From positions 3,596,335 through 3,660,334 of the forward strand of contig DS990592.1 in assembly GCA_000155695.1 (NCBI GenBank): a DNA stretch of 64,000 nt. The letters are read 5' to 3'. This DNA comes from Verrucomicrobiia bacterium DG1235 (GTDB taxonomy: Bacteria; Verrucomicrobiota; Verrucomicrobiia; Opitutales; Opitutaceae). Below the pieces are notes generated by a model. That model was not told the DNA's origin. It searched no databases and worked only from the letters and a program-made list of their open reading frames with translations. Numbering within the stretch: the stretch's first letter is position 1; every line of letters begins with the position of its first letter. Shown piece by piece: positions 39,970-48,967 of the stretch. The translations under genes were made by a program, and so were the position numbers.

Positions 39970-41131
39970 TAAATTCACCGTACTCTACGTCGACGACGAG
40001 AGAGGAAACCTCAACGCCTTCCGCAACAGCTTCAGGCGCGAATACAACGTGCTCGTCGCCGAAAACGCCGAAGAGGGCCTCGAACTAATCCGAAACGAGG
40101 AAATCGACCTCGTCCTCTCCGACCAACGAATGCCCGGCATGTCCGGTGTCGAGTTCCTCAAACGCGTCATCGAAACCAAGCCCGAGCCCAACCGCATCCT
40201 CGTCACCGCGTATTCAGATTTCGATGCCATCCAAGACGCCATCAACGAAGCCTGCATATTCAAATACGTCAAAAAGCCGTGGGACACCGAACAGCTCCGG
40301 CGCACCATCGATCAAGCCCTAGACGTATACGACCTGCGCAAAAAAAACGAAGCCCTCAACTCCGAGCTCTCAGAAAAAAACACCGAGCTCGAAGCAGCCA
40401 ACCACTCCCTGCGCGAAAGCGACCAACTCAAATACGACTTCCTCAAAATCATCAGCCACGAGATGCGCACCCCCCTCAACGGACTCAAAGGCGCCACCCA
40501 ACTCTTCAAAATCACCACCGAACGCGAACCCTCCAACACCAACAAATCCCTCCTCTCCGTCCTCGAGTCCTCAACCAGCCGACTCGAACAATTTCTGCTC
40601 CTCGCCGAGCGCATCACCAACCTCAAAGCCAAACAGTACTCCCTCAATCTACAGTACGCCAATATCCCCAGCCTCATCCGAGACGCTGCCGAACAGATAG
40701 CCGAAGAGCTCCAACGCAACCAACAAGAAATAGAATTCGACTTCAACGGAGAGGCCACCCTCGAAGTCGACGCCCAGATCCTCAGCATCTGCGTGCGCGA
40801 AGTCCTCCACAACGCCGCCAAACACTCCCCTCACGGCACGAAAATCATCGCCCGCACCAAAAGCCTGGAAAACGACCTCTCAATCGAGATCGTAGACGAA
40901 GGCTGCGGCTTCCCCGACGGCGTCCTGCGCAACCTTTTTCAGATCTTCATCCGAGAAGACAGAGGCAACGACAAAAGCCTAGGCCTAAACCTAGCCCTCA
41001 CAAAACTCGTCATGGACCTCCACGGCGGAAACGTCGAAGCCTGCAACAATCCCGACGGCGGAGCTACCGTTCGCCTCCTGCTTAACCAAGCGAAAACCCG
41101 CCAAGCCCCCTCCGTCGCTGCCAAAAACTAA
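39962..41131 (+). CDS. Receiver-histidine kinase
   Basis: A 389-residue protein. ATG 39962 overlaps the preceding stop by 8 bases; an upstream in-frame start at 39941 is less likely. The N-terminal receiver ('YVDDERGNLNAF', 'VLSDQRMPGMSGVEF', Asp54, 'YVKKPWDTEQL') is followed by a coiled coil ('KKNEALNSELSEKNTELEAA'). HisKA ('KIISHEMRTPLNGLKG', His166) and HATPase ('VLHNAAKHSPHGTKI', 'DKSLGLNLALTKLV') come next. The receiver-before-kinase order means that its kinase activity may be controlled by phosphorylation from the upstream proteins. The output is unknown; no DNA-binding domain occurs in the operon. It is transcribed away from the Nudix gene. Confidence 0.93.
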   Translation: MNNKFTVLYVDDERGNLNAFRNSFRREYNVLVAENAEEGLELIRNEEIDLVLSDQRMPGMSGVEFLKRVIETKPEPNRILVTAYSDFDAIQDAINEACIFKYVKKPWDTEQLRRTIDQALDVYDLRKKNEALNSELSEKNTELEAANHSLRESDQLKYDFLKIISHEMRTPLNGLKGATQLFKITTEREPSNTNKSLLSVLESSTSRLEQFLLLAERITNLKAKQYSLNLQYANIPSLIRDAAEQIAEELQRNQQEIEFDFNGEATLEVDAQILSICVREVLHNAAKHSPHGTKIIARTKSLENDLSIEIVDEGCGFPDGVLRNLFQIFIREDRGNDKSLGLNLALTKLVMDLHGGNVEACNNPDGGATVRLLLNQAKTRQAPSVAAKN

Positions 41132-41191
41132 GGCAAGCCCGCCCCTCGCGACGCCGATTTCCCAGGGCCCGGTAAAAGCTTCTTCCGCCCT

Positions 41192-41800
41192 TCAGGAGCG
41201 CCGCCGCCCCTTGATCTTCTCCCACTGCGGGTAAAACTGGAACAAGGCAGCCACCACCAGCGAGTGCTTGATCTCGCCGCGGTGAGCCATCGCGTAAACC
41301 TCGTCGATCGGAAAAAGCCTCACCTCGATCTCCTCATGCTCGTCCCACTCCACCGCCGACTCAAGCGTCACCCCTTCCGCCCAAACGAAATGGCAGCGAT
41401 TGTTCAATATCGCAGGATTAGCCGCCACGCCGCCGATTAGACGCGAAGCGCGAGCCACGTATCCAGTTTCCTCGCGCAATTCCCGCTCAGCCGCTACGAC
41501 CGGATCCTCGCCCGCATCCATAATCCCGCCAGGAATTTCCCAGGACGACTCCTCGATACCAAACCTATACTGACGCACCATCACCACCTCGAACTCGGAG
41601 GTCACCGGAATCACATTCACCCAATCCCGCGTCTTAAGGATATAGAAGTCACCCTCCGTACCACGAACAGGATGCCTCAACCGCCGAGACACCAAGTCAA
41701 AGACAGGACACTCCACCAGTCCCTTCTCGCTCAAGATCTCCCAAGCATGGACCACCTGCTCGCCCTCAGGCGAACCCTTCGCTTCAAAATCGCTCATCAA
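41192..41800 (-). CDS. Nudix hydrolase, ADP-ribose pyrophosphatase type
   Basis: A 202-residue Nudix enzyme. The Nudix box is 'GGIMDAGEDPVVAAERELRE' followed by 'ETGY', fitting the G-x5-E-x7-REUXEEXGU pattern exactly. The N-terminal part ('LVSRRLRHPVRGTEGDFYIL' and 'VIPVTSEFEVVMVRQYRFGI') is that of ADP-sugar pyrophosphatases. It probably hydrolyses ADP-ribose or related nucleotide sugars. No adjacent gene explains a special role. It is separated from the LysM gene by 47 bases on the same strand, so the two may be co-transcribed. Confidence 0.92.
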   Translation of the reverse strand: MMSDFEAKGSPEGEQVVHAWEILSEKGLVECPVFDLVSRRLRHPVRGTEGDFYILKTRDWVNVIPVTSEFEVVMVRQYRFGIEESSWEIPGGIMDAGEDPVVAAERELREETGYVARASRLIGGVAANPAILNNRCHFVWAEGVTLESAVEWDEHEEIEVRLFPIDEVYAMAHRGEIKHSLVVAALFQFYPQWEKIKGRRRS

Positions 41801-41847
41801 AGAAAATCCGTATCCGGATTAGAACTACCCGTTAGCAGCTTCAAAAA

Positions 41848-42468
41848 CTAGTTCGACGGAGCCGGAACCACGATTTGCTGGCCAATACGCAGACGACGCG
41901 GATCGATCCCCGGATTAGCAGCCTGAAGCTGGCTAAGAGTGATTTTGTAAGCCGCCGCGATCTTGCCCAAAGTGTCCCCACTCTTGATGGTATAGGCGCC
42001 CGGCTTGCCCGGTGTCGCGTCAGGAGTCTTCACAGCCGCCGGCGAAGCTGAACTCTGGGAAGAAGAACTAGTCGGAACCACCGCTACCTTGACCCCCTTC
42101 TTCTCCAAATCCTCGACCATCTTCTTGGCCGTGCCCGCGTCGATCGCCACCTTGCGAATATCGCTGCGGATCTTCGACATATCCCCGCTCACGTCGCCAA
42201 GAGCATCGCTCACGTTCTTCGAAAGCGTGTTCATATTCCCCGCTACCTGATCGAGTCGCGCCGTATTCTCCTGCACCGCCTCCTCAAGCCCCGTGTCCGC
42301 GCTAGCCTCCGCCTCGAGACGAGCAATTTCCTTCTCCAACACAGTCGCTCGCGAAAAGCCCATCCAGCCAAGATACAAGGCGAGAAGAGCGACGATGACA
42401 GCCGCGATGGCGATAAACAAAGGCGTTTTGGAGGGAGAGTCCAATTCTGAAGAAGATAGGTTTTCCAT
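41848..42468 (-). CDS. Membrane-anchored coiled-coil LysM protein
   Basis: A 206-residue protein starting at ATG 42468 (the frame opens 72 bases further, without homologous content). It has one membrane helix ('FIAIAAVIVALLALYLGWMG') and a coiled coil ('EKEIARLEAEASADTGLEEA' and following heptads). A Ser/Pro/Ala linker and a C-terminal LysM domain follow ('YTIKSGDTLGKIAAAYKITL', 'NPGIDPRRLRIGQQIVVP'). LysM binds peptidoglycan, so the protein links the inner membrane to the wall. The role may be structural. Divergent to tRNA-Pro. Confidence 0.9.
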   Translation of the reverse strand: MENLSSSELDSPSKTPLFIAIAAVIVALLALYLGWMGFSRATVLEKEIARLEAEASADTGLEEAVQENTARLDQVAGNMNTLSKNVSDALGDVSGDMSKIRSDIRKVAIDAGTAKKMVEDLEKKGVKVAVVPTSSSSQSSASPAAVKTPDATPGKPGAYTIKSGDTLGKIAAAYKITLSQLQAANPGIDPRRLRIGQQIVVPAPSN

Positions 42469-42604
42469 TTTTCGGGATGACGGCGCCCTAAAAAGGCGAT
42501 TTTGGAGAAAAACAAGAAGCGCTTTAGGGGAGGGGCGCAATGCCTTATTTCAAGAGCTTCACGAACGAAAAAACCGACACCCCTCAAACAATTCGAACTT
42601 AAAC

Positions 42605-42632
42605 TTGACAGAAGTCCTTATTCCCAATCTTT
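42605..42632 (+). promoter_or_regulatory. Possible promoter of tRNA-Pro
   Basis: A consensus -35 hexamer TTGACA lies at 42605-42610, 38 bases before the tRNA. The -10 is poor (AATCTT around 42626-42631, spacing near 15). Suggestive only. Confidence 0.3.
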
Positions 42633-42647
42633 TGGCCGTCCTTTTTA

Positions 42648-42724
42648 CGGGGTGTAGCTTAGCCTGGTAGAGCGCCTGGTTTGGGACCAGGAGGTCGAAG
42701 GTTCGAATCCTTTCACCCCGACCA
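42648..42724 (+). tRNA. tRNA-Pro(UGG)
   Basis: A complete 77-base cloverleaf. The acceptor stem pairs 42648-42654 with 42714-42720, and the discriminator A is followed by an encoded CCA. The D-arm is 'GCTTAGCCTGGTAGAGC', the anticodon stem-loop is 'CCTGGTTTGGGACCAGG' with anticodon TGG, and the T-loop is 'GGTTCGAATCC'. The UGG anticodon reads proline codons CCA and CCG. Confidence 0.97.
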
Positions 42725-42746
42725 TTTTCGAAAACATGAAAATGGT
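42721..42746 (+). repeat. Inverted repeat at the tRNA 3' end
   Basis: The last bases of the tRNA (ACCATTTTC, 42721-42729) are repeated inverted at 42738-42746 (GAAAATGGT). The intervening 8 bases make a loop. An A-rich run follows. It might act in termination or 3' maturation; there is no U-tract. Confidence 0.45.
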
Positions 42747-43060
42747 CAGTCCGAAAAAAGAACGACGTATTCACGCAAACGCCTCGCGTGAAAGAATTAG
42801 AACCGAGAAGGTTCGAAGGTAGGAGCAAAGCGGCTGGAGAAGGGGCATCGCACCCCGCGAACCCCGCCCGGTCACCCCAATGAGATACCCATGCTCCTCG
42901 GACCATCAGGACGCACCCACTCCAAGCTCCTCTTGCTCAACAGATAGAGCGCCCCTCAAGGCAACGCGCCAACCCACATTGCCTTGCCGCTCTGCAAACC
43001 GAACGTTTTCGTGCTACTATTCGAATAGCTCACCCAAAACCTAGCCCCAATCTTTTTAGC
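42725..43060. other. Gap after tRNA-Pro
   Basis: This 336-base stretch has no gene. Apart from the inverted repeat beside the tRNA it contains an 11-base copy of the tRNA T-arm (GAAGGTTCGAA) near 42808-42818. No integrase is visible. The promoter of the sialate O-acetylesterase gene should lie at the right end. Confidence 0.5.
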
Positions 43061-45010
43061 ATGATCAGACGCCTCCCACCCATCATAGCGCTAGCAACCA
43101 GCTTAGCCCTCCTCGGAACACTATCCGCCGCCATCAAGCTCCCTAGCATCGTCAGCGACGGCATGATCCTCCAACGCGACACCTCTCTCAACGTGTGGGG
43201 CTGGGCCGACCCCAGCGAAGAAGTCGCCATCTCCTTCCGTAGTAAAACCTACACCACCCAAGCCAACGCCGAAGGCGACTGGTCCCTCTCCATCCCGCCC
43301 CTTGAGGCAGGCGGACCAGACAACATGGAAATCAGCGGCTCAAACCAGATCACCCTCTCCGACGTCCTCGTAGGCGACGTCTGGCTCGCCTCCGGCCAGT
43401 CAAACATGACACACATGTTCAACCGCTGGACCGAAGAATACGCCGAGGAAATCGCCGCCTCGAAAAACTCCGAAATCCGCCAGTTCCAAGTCCCCACCAA
43501 GTCCGTCCTCACCGGCCCGCAAGACGATTTCCCCGGCCTCCAATGGAAACAGGCCAATCCCCAAAACCTCCTCAACTTCACCGTCGTCGGCTACGCCTTC
43601 GCCAAAAATCTCCACGACAAGTACGGCGTTCCCCAAGGCATCATCATGTCCGCTGTCGGAGGCACCCGCATCGAGTCCTGGACCAGCGAAGAAGGCTTCA
43701 AGGATTTCCCGAACCAGCTCGAGATCATCGCCAAAAACAAAGACTCCGACAACGTCGACCGCATCAACGCCGAGGCCAAAGCCGACCGCGACGCCAATCC
43801 CGGCCCCGCATCTATCAAACTCGGCGACGACTCCGAATCAAAATGGTACGACCCCGCCTACGAGCCGAGCAACTGGAAGCCCTACTCCATACCGGGCTAC
43901 TGGGAACACCAAGGCCTCCGCAACCTCGACGGCGTCGTCTGGTTCCGCCGCGAGATCGAAGTCCCCGACTCCATGCTCGGAACAGAAGCCGTTATCAAAC
44001 TCGGCCGCATCCGCAACGCCGACGATGTCTACGTCAATGGCCAGCGCGTCGGAGGCTGGGGCTACGAGTATCCACAACGTACCTACACCATCCCTGCAAA
44101 CCTCCTCAAGGCAGGCAAAAACCTCATCGTCGTCCGCGTCGCCAACCAATGGGGCAACGGCGGCTTCATCCCAGACAAGCCCTACCAGCTCGAGGCCAAC
44201 AGCCAAGTCGTCGACCTCACCGGCCCTTGGCATTACAAAGTCGGCGAGGTGTATCGCCCAAATCCCTACAAATACAAACAAGGCATCAACGCCCAGTCCC
44301 AGCCCACCTCCCTCTACAACGCCATGATCGCCCCCTTCACCCAATACGGCATCCGCGGCATCCTCTGGTATCAGGGCGAGAGCAACGCCGGCGACCCCGC
44401 CGCCTACGCCAAGCTCCTCCCCAACCTCGTCCAAGACTGGCGCTCCCAGTTCGGCTCCGACGAGATCGATTTCTACATCGCCCAACTCCCCAACTACATG
44501 GACGTCGACTACCTCCCGCCCGCCGAAAGCGGCTGGGCCGCCATGCGTGAGGCCCAGATGGATACAGCCCTCAACACCCCGCACGTGGCCACCAGCGTCA
44601 ACGTCGACCTAGGCGAGTGGAACGACATCCACCCAGGCGGCAAATGGACCGTCGGCGAACGCCTCGCCCTCCACGCCATGAAGCTCTCCTACGGCAGCGA
44701 CATCGTCGCCTCCGGCCCCCTCTTCGAGTCCCAAGAAATCAAGGACGGACAAATAGAGCTCTCCTTCAATAGCGTCGGTAGCGGGCTGACCTCCACCAAC
44801 GGAGAAACTCTCGCCCACTTCGCCATCGCCGGAGCAAACAAGAATTTCGTCTGGGCAAACGCAAAAATCGAAGGCGACAAAGTCCTCGTTTGGAGCGGCG
44901 AAGTATCCAAGCCCCAATACGTCCGCTACGCCTGGGCAGACAACCCGGACTTCGCCAACCTCGGCAATAAAGAAGGCCTGCCCGCCGCCCCCTTCCGCAC
45001 AGACGACTAG
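43061..45010 (+). CDS. Secreted sialate O-acetylesterase-like enzyme
   Basis: A 649-residue exported SASA/DUF303 esterase. Signal peptide is residues 1-24. 'LPSIVSDGMILQRD' is the standard family opening. The catalytic serine lies in 'GDVWLASGQSNMTHM' (Ser114), further blocks are 'SAVGGTRIESWTSEE' and 'GILWYQGESNAGDP', and the catalytic His is in 'NDIHPGG' (His524). Between them is a GH2-type sugar-binding jelly roll ('VWFRREIEVPD', 'NADDVYVNGQRVGGW'), usual for this family in Verrucomicrobiota. It removes acetyl groups from sialic acids or plant/algal polysaccharides; substrate not determined. No other polysaccharide gene is close. Confidence 0.94.
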   Translation: MIRRLPPIIALATSLALLGTLSAAIKLPSIVSDGMILQRDTSLNVWGWADPSEEVAISFRSKTYTTQANAEGDWSLSIPPLEAGGPDNMEISGSNQITLSDVLVGDVWLASGQSNMTHMFNRWTEEYAEEIAASKNSEIRQFQVPTKSVLTGPQDDFPGLQWKQANPQNLLNFTVVGYAFAKNLHDKYGVPQGIIMSAVGGTRIESWTSEEGFKDFPNQLEIIAKNKDSDNVDRINAEAKADRDANPGPASIKLGDDSESKWYDPAYEPSNWKPYSIPGYWEHQGLRNLDGVVWFRREIEVPDSMLGTEAVIKLGRIRNADDVYVNGQRVGGWGYEYPQRTYTIPANLLKAGKNLIVVRVANQWGNGGFIPDKPYQLEANSQVVDLTGPWHYKVGEVYRPNPYKYKQGINAQSQPTSLYNAMIAPFTQYGIRGILWYQGESNAGDPAAYAKLLPNLVQDWRSQFGSDEIDFYIAQLPNYMDVDYLPPAESGWAAMREAQMDTALNTPHVATSVNVDLGEWNDIHPGGKWTVGERLALHAMKLSYGSDIVASGPLFESQEIKDGQIELSFNSVGSGLTSTNGETLAHFAIAGANKNFVWANAKIEGDKVLVWSGEVSKPQYVRYAWADNPDFANLGNKEGLPAAPFRTDD

Positions 45011-45190
45011 CTGCTCAGATCGGGCAATGCACATCGCTCTGCCCCATCGGCGCCACCTCCTCGCGAATTAGCCTCACCAGCAATTCGCCATTCCATCGCC
45101 CTGAGCATTTTCATCACGAAAAATTTTTACTCGCCCGTATTCGACCTTATGGCTTTGATTCAAACACCCTAACGCCGGTCTCGGGCACTT

Positions 45191-46057
45191 ATGTCTTCAG
45201 GAAACATCGACAAAATCAATCTAGAGCTGCTCTTCGAGTACGCATCCAGCCTGCCGACATCCCCGCGTATTTTCGCCCGACTCGATCAACTCGTGCGCAA
45301 CGAAGACACCGCCCTAGACTACATTTCCTCCCTGGTAAAAATGGATCCCGGCCTCTCCGCCCAGATCCTCCGCGTCACCAACAGCGCCTACTACGGCGGC
45401 TCCATCAAGGTAAACGAAATCGGCACCGCCATCAGCCGCATCGGCTTCAACGAGCTCCGCAGCATCCTCTCTATGGTCGTCGCTCGCGAGTGCTTCTACC
45501 AGGCAGTCCCCGCCTACGGACTCACCGCCACCGAGTTCGCCGACGCCTCCATCGACGTCGCCATCATCTCCGAAACCATCGCCAAACGCGTCGGCTACGG
45601 AGCCAATGCCCCCTATATCGCCGGACTCCTCCACCAAATCGGCAAACTCGCCATCAACCTCTACCTCGAGCGCCTCGAGCAGATGACTGACCTCTCCGCC
45701 ATCGCCGGAGACCGCCCCCTTATCGAAGTCGAACAAGAGCTCCTCGGCATGAGCCACTACCGAGTCGGCGCCGAGCTCCTCGATCACTGGCAATTCGAGC
45801 CAAACGTCTGGCAGCCAATCAAAAACCAGAACAGCCCCCTCCACGCCCAGTCGCAGCCAAACGCCACCTCCATCCTCTCCCTCGCCATCTGGCTCGCCCA
45901 GCAGCTGAGCGGCTTCGACGCCGACTCCACCCACCCGGATCACATCAAACGGGCCCTCAAGGAGCTCGGCATCGACGCCCTCGATCTTCCCCCCCTCCTC
46001 GACGATTCACGCTTCGAGATCAATGATCGGAAAAACATGCTCGCGATGCTCCTCTAA
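45191..46057 (+). CDS. HDOD-domain signalling protein
   Basis: A 288-residue single-domain HDOD protein, a phosphohydrolase-like fold without the HD catalytic pair. Typical blocks are 'LPTSPRIFARLDQLVRNEDT', 'VKMDPGLSAQILRVTNSAYY', 'IGTAISRIGFNELRSILSMV' and 'APYIAGLLHQIGKLAINLYL'. HDOD proteins act in cell signalling and development; their ligands are mostly unknown. The next gene, a TPR protein, starts 35 bases inside its 3' end. No receiver or GGDEF domain is fused. Confidence 0.92.
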   Translation: MSSGNIDKINLELLFEYASSLPTSPRIFARLDQLVRNEDTALDYISSLVKMDPGLSAQILRVTNSAYYGGSIKVNEIGTAISRIGFNELRSILSMVVARECFYQAVPAYGLTATEFADASIDVAIISETIAKRVGYGANAPYIAGLLHQIGKLAINLYLERLEQMTDLSAIAGDRPLIEVEQELLGMSHYRVGAELLDHWQFEPNVWQPIKNQNSPLHAQSQPNATSILSLAIWLAQQLSGFDADSTHPDHIKRALKELGIDALDLPPLLDDSRFEINDRKNMLAMLL

Positions 46058-48836
46058 ACCGCATCGCGTTCCCCAACTCACATACCCTAGCGACCAACCC
46101 TCCTCAAATCCGAAACGAACGAGCGATCCCATTTTCGCTCGGATCGTCTTCGCCTGCATCGTCGTGTCCGCATCCCTCGCCTCGTCCCAGGAAATCGAAT
46201 ACCGCACCCTCCCCGAGCTCATCGAGTCAGGCAGCTCCTCCCTCGTTCGCGGCGACTTCCCCCAGGCCGCCCACGCCTTCAATAGCATCCTCGAAAACTA
46301 CCGCGAAGAACCCGTCTGGCTCGAAGGTCAACTCCCCGCCAAGATCCTCCCACTCGCCGGCTTCGCCTCCCACAAATCCGGACTCCACTCCGCAGCGATC
46401 TTAGCACTCGAAACCTATTTGGAACACCACGCGACCGAAGCCAATTCCGAAATCTTCGCCCGCTACACCCTCGCTTCCAGTCTCCTGCTCGACGGCCAGG
46501 AAACCGCCGCCCGCACAGCCTTCGCCGATCTCCGCCAAATCGCCGGACACTCCCCCTTTCGCGACCTTTCCCTCATTCGCGAAGCCCTCTTATCCGATCC
46601 CCAAACCGCTGCCAAACTCCTCGCCCATCTCCTCCAAAATCCCGCTTCGCCACGTCTCGCCACCTTCGCCCGACTCCAGCTCATTCGCATCTACCTCGAA
46701 GAAGGCGATCTCGAATACGCGCGAGCCCAACTTCTGGATACACAGTGGCAAGAGAAACGCATGCCCGAGCTCGCTACCCTCTCCTTCCTCGCTACTCAGA
46801 TAGCGGACGCCCTCCTAGCCAACCACCCGGCCGACGCCCTCAAAGCCTACCAACTCGTCCAACCCAAGGAAAAGCTCATCGCCGCCCAACAAGCCCGCAT
46901 CTCCGAACTCAACACCACCTACAAGCAACTCGCCCCGACCCTCCGCACCGAGCAAAGCATGTGGAGCGACCACTTCCGAAAATCCCTCGCCGGCCTGCAA
47001 AAACAGCTCGTTCAACTCAGCGAAGCACCCAGCTACTACGAAGCCATTTCTCTCCGAAAAGCCCGCTGCTTCAGCCGCCTCAATCGCCCCCTCGAAGCCT
47101 GGCTCCTTCTCGAGCCCATCGCCAACTCCAGTTCTCCACAAGCCCGAATCGCGCACCTCGACTGGATCTCCGTCGCCCGCCAAATGCAGGCATGGAACGC
47201 CTCCGCCCTCATCGCCCAAAAATTCATCGATATGTATCCAGACGACAAAGACGCAGCCCAAGCTCTCTTCTGGATAGCCCTCTCCCAAATAGACCAAAAT
47301 AGCTATCAACCAGCTATCGTCTCCCTAAAAAAGCTCCTCGAAACCAATCCAACCCGCCAACTCGAAGCCGCAAGCCACTACTACCTCGGCTATTGCCACT
47401 TCATGCTTGGCCAACATCAAATCGCCATCGCTTCCTTCCAACAGGCAACCCACTCCGCCCCCGACCTCCCCATCGCCGCCCAAGCCCAGCTCTGGATCGG
47501 TATTTGCCAGTTCACTACAAACCAACTCGAGGCCGCCATCGAAACCTTTGCCCAAATCAAAAACTCCCCCGCCCACAGCTTCCTCCGCCCAGAAGCCGCC
47601 TACCGCGAAATCGCCGCCCACTACGCCCTCGGCAATCTCGACGAAGCACTCCCCGCCATCGAGAACTGGCTAAGCGCCTACCCGGCCCATCCACGCGAAG
47701 CCGAAGCCCGTCTCCTCCAAGGCGATCTCCTCCAGGAACTCGGCAAACTCGAAGCCGCAATCGCTGCCTACGCCGCAATCGAAACCGCAGACCCCGAGTT
47801 TGCCTACTTCGCCCTCGAAAAACGCTGCGCCCTCCTTCTCGAAACCGACCAATCTGACACCGCCCTCGCCGACCTAAAAACCTACCCCAACCAACACGCG
47901 CTCCCGCTTCCCTACGCCGGGTCCTACACCCAAATCCTCGCCACCAGTCTCGAAAACAACAAGCTCCACACCGAGGCCCAAAACGCCATCGAACTGGCCA
48001 TTCAAACCTACGGAAACCTCCCCAAAGCCGGCGGCATACTCGAGCTCATCCAGCAAACCACCAATCAACAAGCATCCTACGAAAACGCTCTCGCAAACCA
48101 ACAGCCAACCCTCGCCAGTCGCTACCTCGTCGCCCAAATCAATACCCTCCAAACCCAAAACCAAAGCTCCCAGGCCGAACTCAAAGCCCTCCAGCTCGCC
48201 ACCCACTTCGACCGCAAACACCTGCCCCCAGAAGCCCTCCTACACGCCGGAAACGCCCTCGCCGATATCCAGTCCCATCAAACCACCGACTACTTCGAAG
48301 CAATCCTCATTTCGTACCCAAACTCTCATTACATCGACTCAGCTCGCCTCGGTCTAGCCCGCCACCACGCAAACCTCGACCAGCCAGAACTCGCACTCGC
48401 CCACCTCGAACAAATAAGCCTCGCCACCCCCGATTCGCTCTCGCTCCAAGCAGATCTCGAATACAAACAAGAAAACTACAACGCAGCCCAAAATTCCTGC
48501 GAACCCCTCCTCGCCGACCGCCAGTCAACTCCCGCCCAAAAAGCAAACTCACTCCTCATTCTCGGCCAAATCGCCCAAGCCCAAAACCGCCCCACCCAAG
48601 CTTACGCCTACTACCAGCGAATCTTCACCCTCTACCGCGGCGAAATCGAACAAGTCGGACACGCCTACCTCGCCTGCGCCCAAATCCTGTCCTCACAATC
48701 TAGATACAACGACGCCCAATCCGTCGCCCAAGAGTTCCTCGCCCAACCCAATCTCCTCACCCACCCCGCCCGCAAAAAAGCCGAAACCCTCCTCACTCAA
48801 CTCGCTCCCCACACCCAAGCCCCGACCTCCCCATAA
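46023..48836 (+). CDS. Large periplasmic TPR protein
   Basis: A 937-residue protein that overlaps the HDOD gene by 35 bases. After a polar N-terminus comes a probable signal helix ('IFARIVFACIVVSASLASSQ', about residues 37-56), so the true start could be further in. From residue 60 onward it is almost wholly tetratricopeptide repeats ('RYTLASSLLLDGQETAARTA', 'AQALFWIALSQIDQNSYQPA', 'AQAQLWIGICQFTTNQLEAA', 'ALLHAGNALADIQSHQTTDY'). TPR arrays are scaffolds for protein complexes. In this phylum TPR proteins often sit next to ExbB-type energisers, as here two genes downstream, which suggests a TonB-like envelope complex. Partners unknown. Confidence 0.85.
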   Translation: MIGKTCSRCSSKPHRVPQLTYPSDQPSSNPKRTSDPIFARIVFACIVVSASLASSQEIEYRTLPELIESGSSSLVRGDFPQAAHAFNSILENYREEPVWLEGQLPAKILPLAGFASHKSGLHSAAILALETYLEHHATEANSEIFARYTLASSLLLDGQETAARTAFADLRQIAGHSPFRDLSLIREALLSDPQTAAKLLAHLLQNPASPRLATFARLQLIRIYLEEGDLEYARAQLLDTQWQEKRMPELATLSFLATQIADALLANHPADALKAYQLVQPKEKLIAAQQARISELNTTYKQLAPTLRTEQSMWSDHFRKSLAGLQKQLVQLSEAPSYYEAISLRKARCFSRLNRPLEAWLLLEPIANSSSPQARIAHLDWISVARQMQAWNASALIAQKFIDMYPDDKDAAQALFWIALSQIDQNSYQPAIVSLKKLLETNPTRQLEAASHYYLGYCHFMLGQHQIAIASFQQATHSAPDLPIAAQAQLWIGICQFTTNQLEAAIETFAQIKNSPAHSFLRPEAAYREIAAHYALGNLDEALPAIENWLSAYPAHPREAEARLLQGDLLQELGKLEAAIAAYAAIETADPEFAYFALEKRCALLLETDQSDTALADLKTYPNQHALPLPYAGSYTQILATSLENNKLHTEAQNAIELAIQTYGNLPKAGGILELIQQTTNQQASYENALANQQPTLASRYLVAQINTLQTQNQSSQAELKALQLATHFDRKHLPPEALLHAGNALADIQSHQTTDYFEAILISYPNSHYIDSARLGLARHHANLDQPELALAHLEQISLATPDSLSLQADLEYKQENYNAAQNSCEPLLADRQSTPAQKANSLLILGQIAQAQNRPTQAYAYYQRIFTLYRGEIEQVGHAYLACAQILSSQSRYNDAQSVAQEFLAQPNLLTHPARKKAETLLTQLAPHTQAPTSP

Positions 48837-48886
48837 CCCCAACCAGCTTTCCACTTACTCCGCCTTACAAAACCACCCCAAACGAC

Positions 48887-48937
48887 CATCAGACCCGTCC
48901 CAACCTTCTCCCAAAACATTCGCGTCCATTCGCGGCA
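48887..48937 (+). repeat. Intergenic element: shared 18-mer plus two 10-nt units
   Basis: An 18-base block (CATCAGACCCGTCCCAAC, 48887-48904) is followed by CCCAAAA and then two near-identical decamers (ATTCGCGTCC, ATTCGCGGCA; 48918-48937). The same arrangement occurs at 57433-57492. It ends 30 bases before the next start codon. Confidence 0.7.
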
Positions 48938-48967
48938 GGAAAACAACCACTCTTCCTCCCAACCCCC

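Noticed and set aside
42559-42906. Minus-strand frame of 115 residues across tRNA-Pro
   Set aside because: It is the antisense reading of the tRNA, giving the familiar 'GERIRTFDLLVPNQAL' string; not a gene.
43838-44584. Minus-strand frame of 248 residues
   Set aside because: Antisense shadow of the sialate O-acetylesterase gene; Val/Gly/Asp-rich with no motifs.
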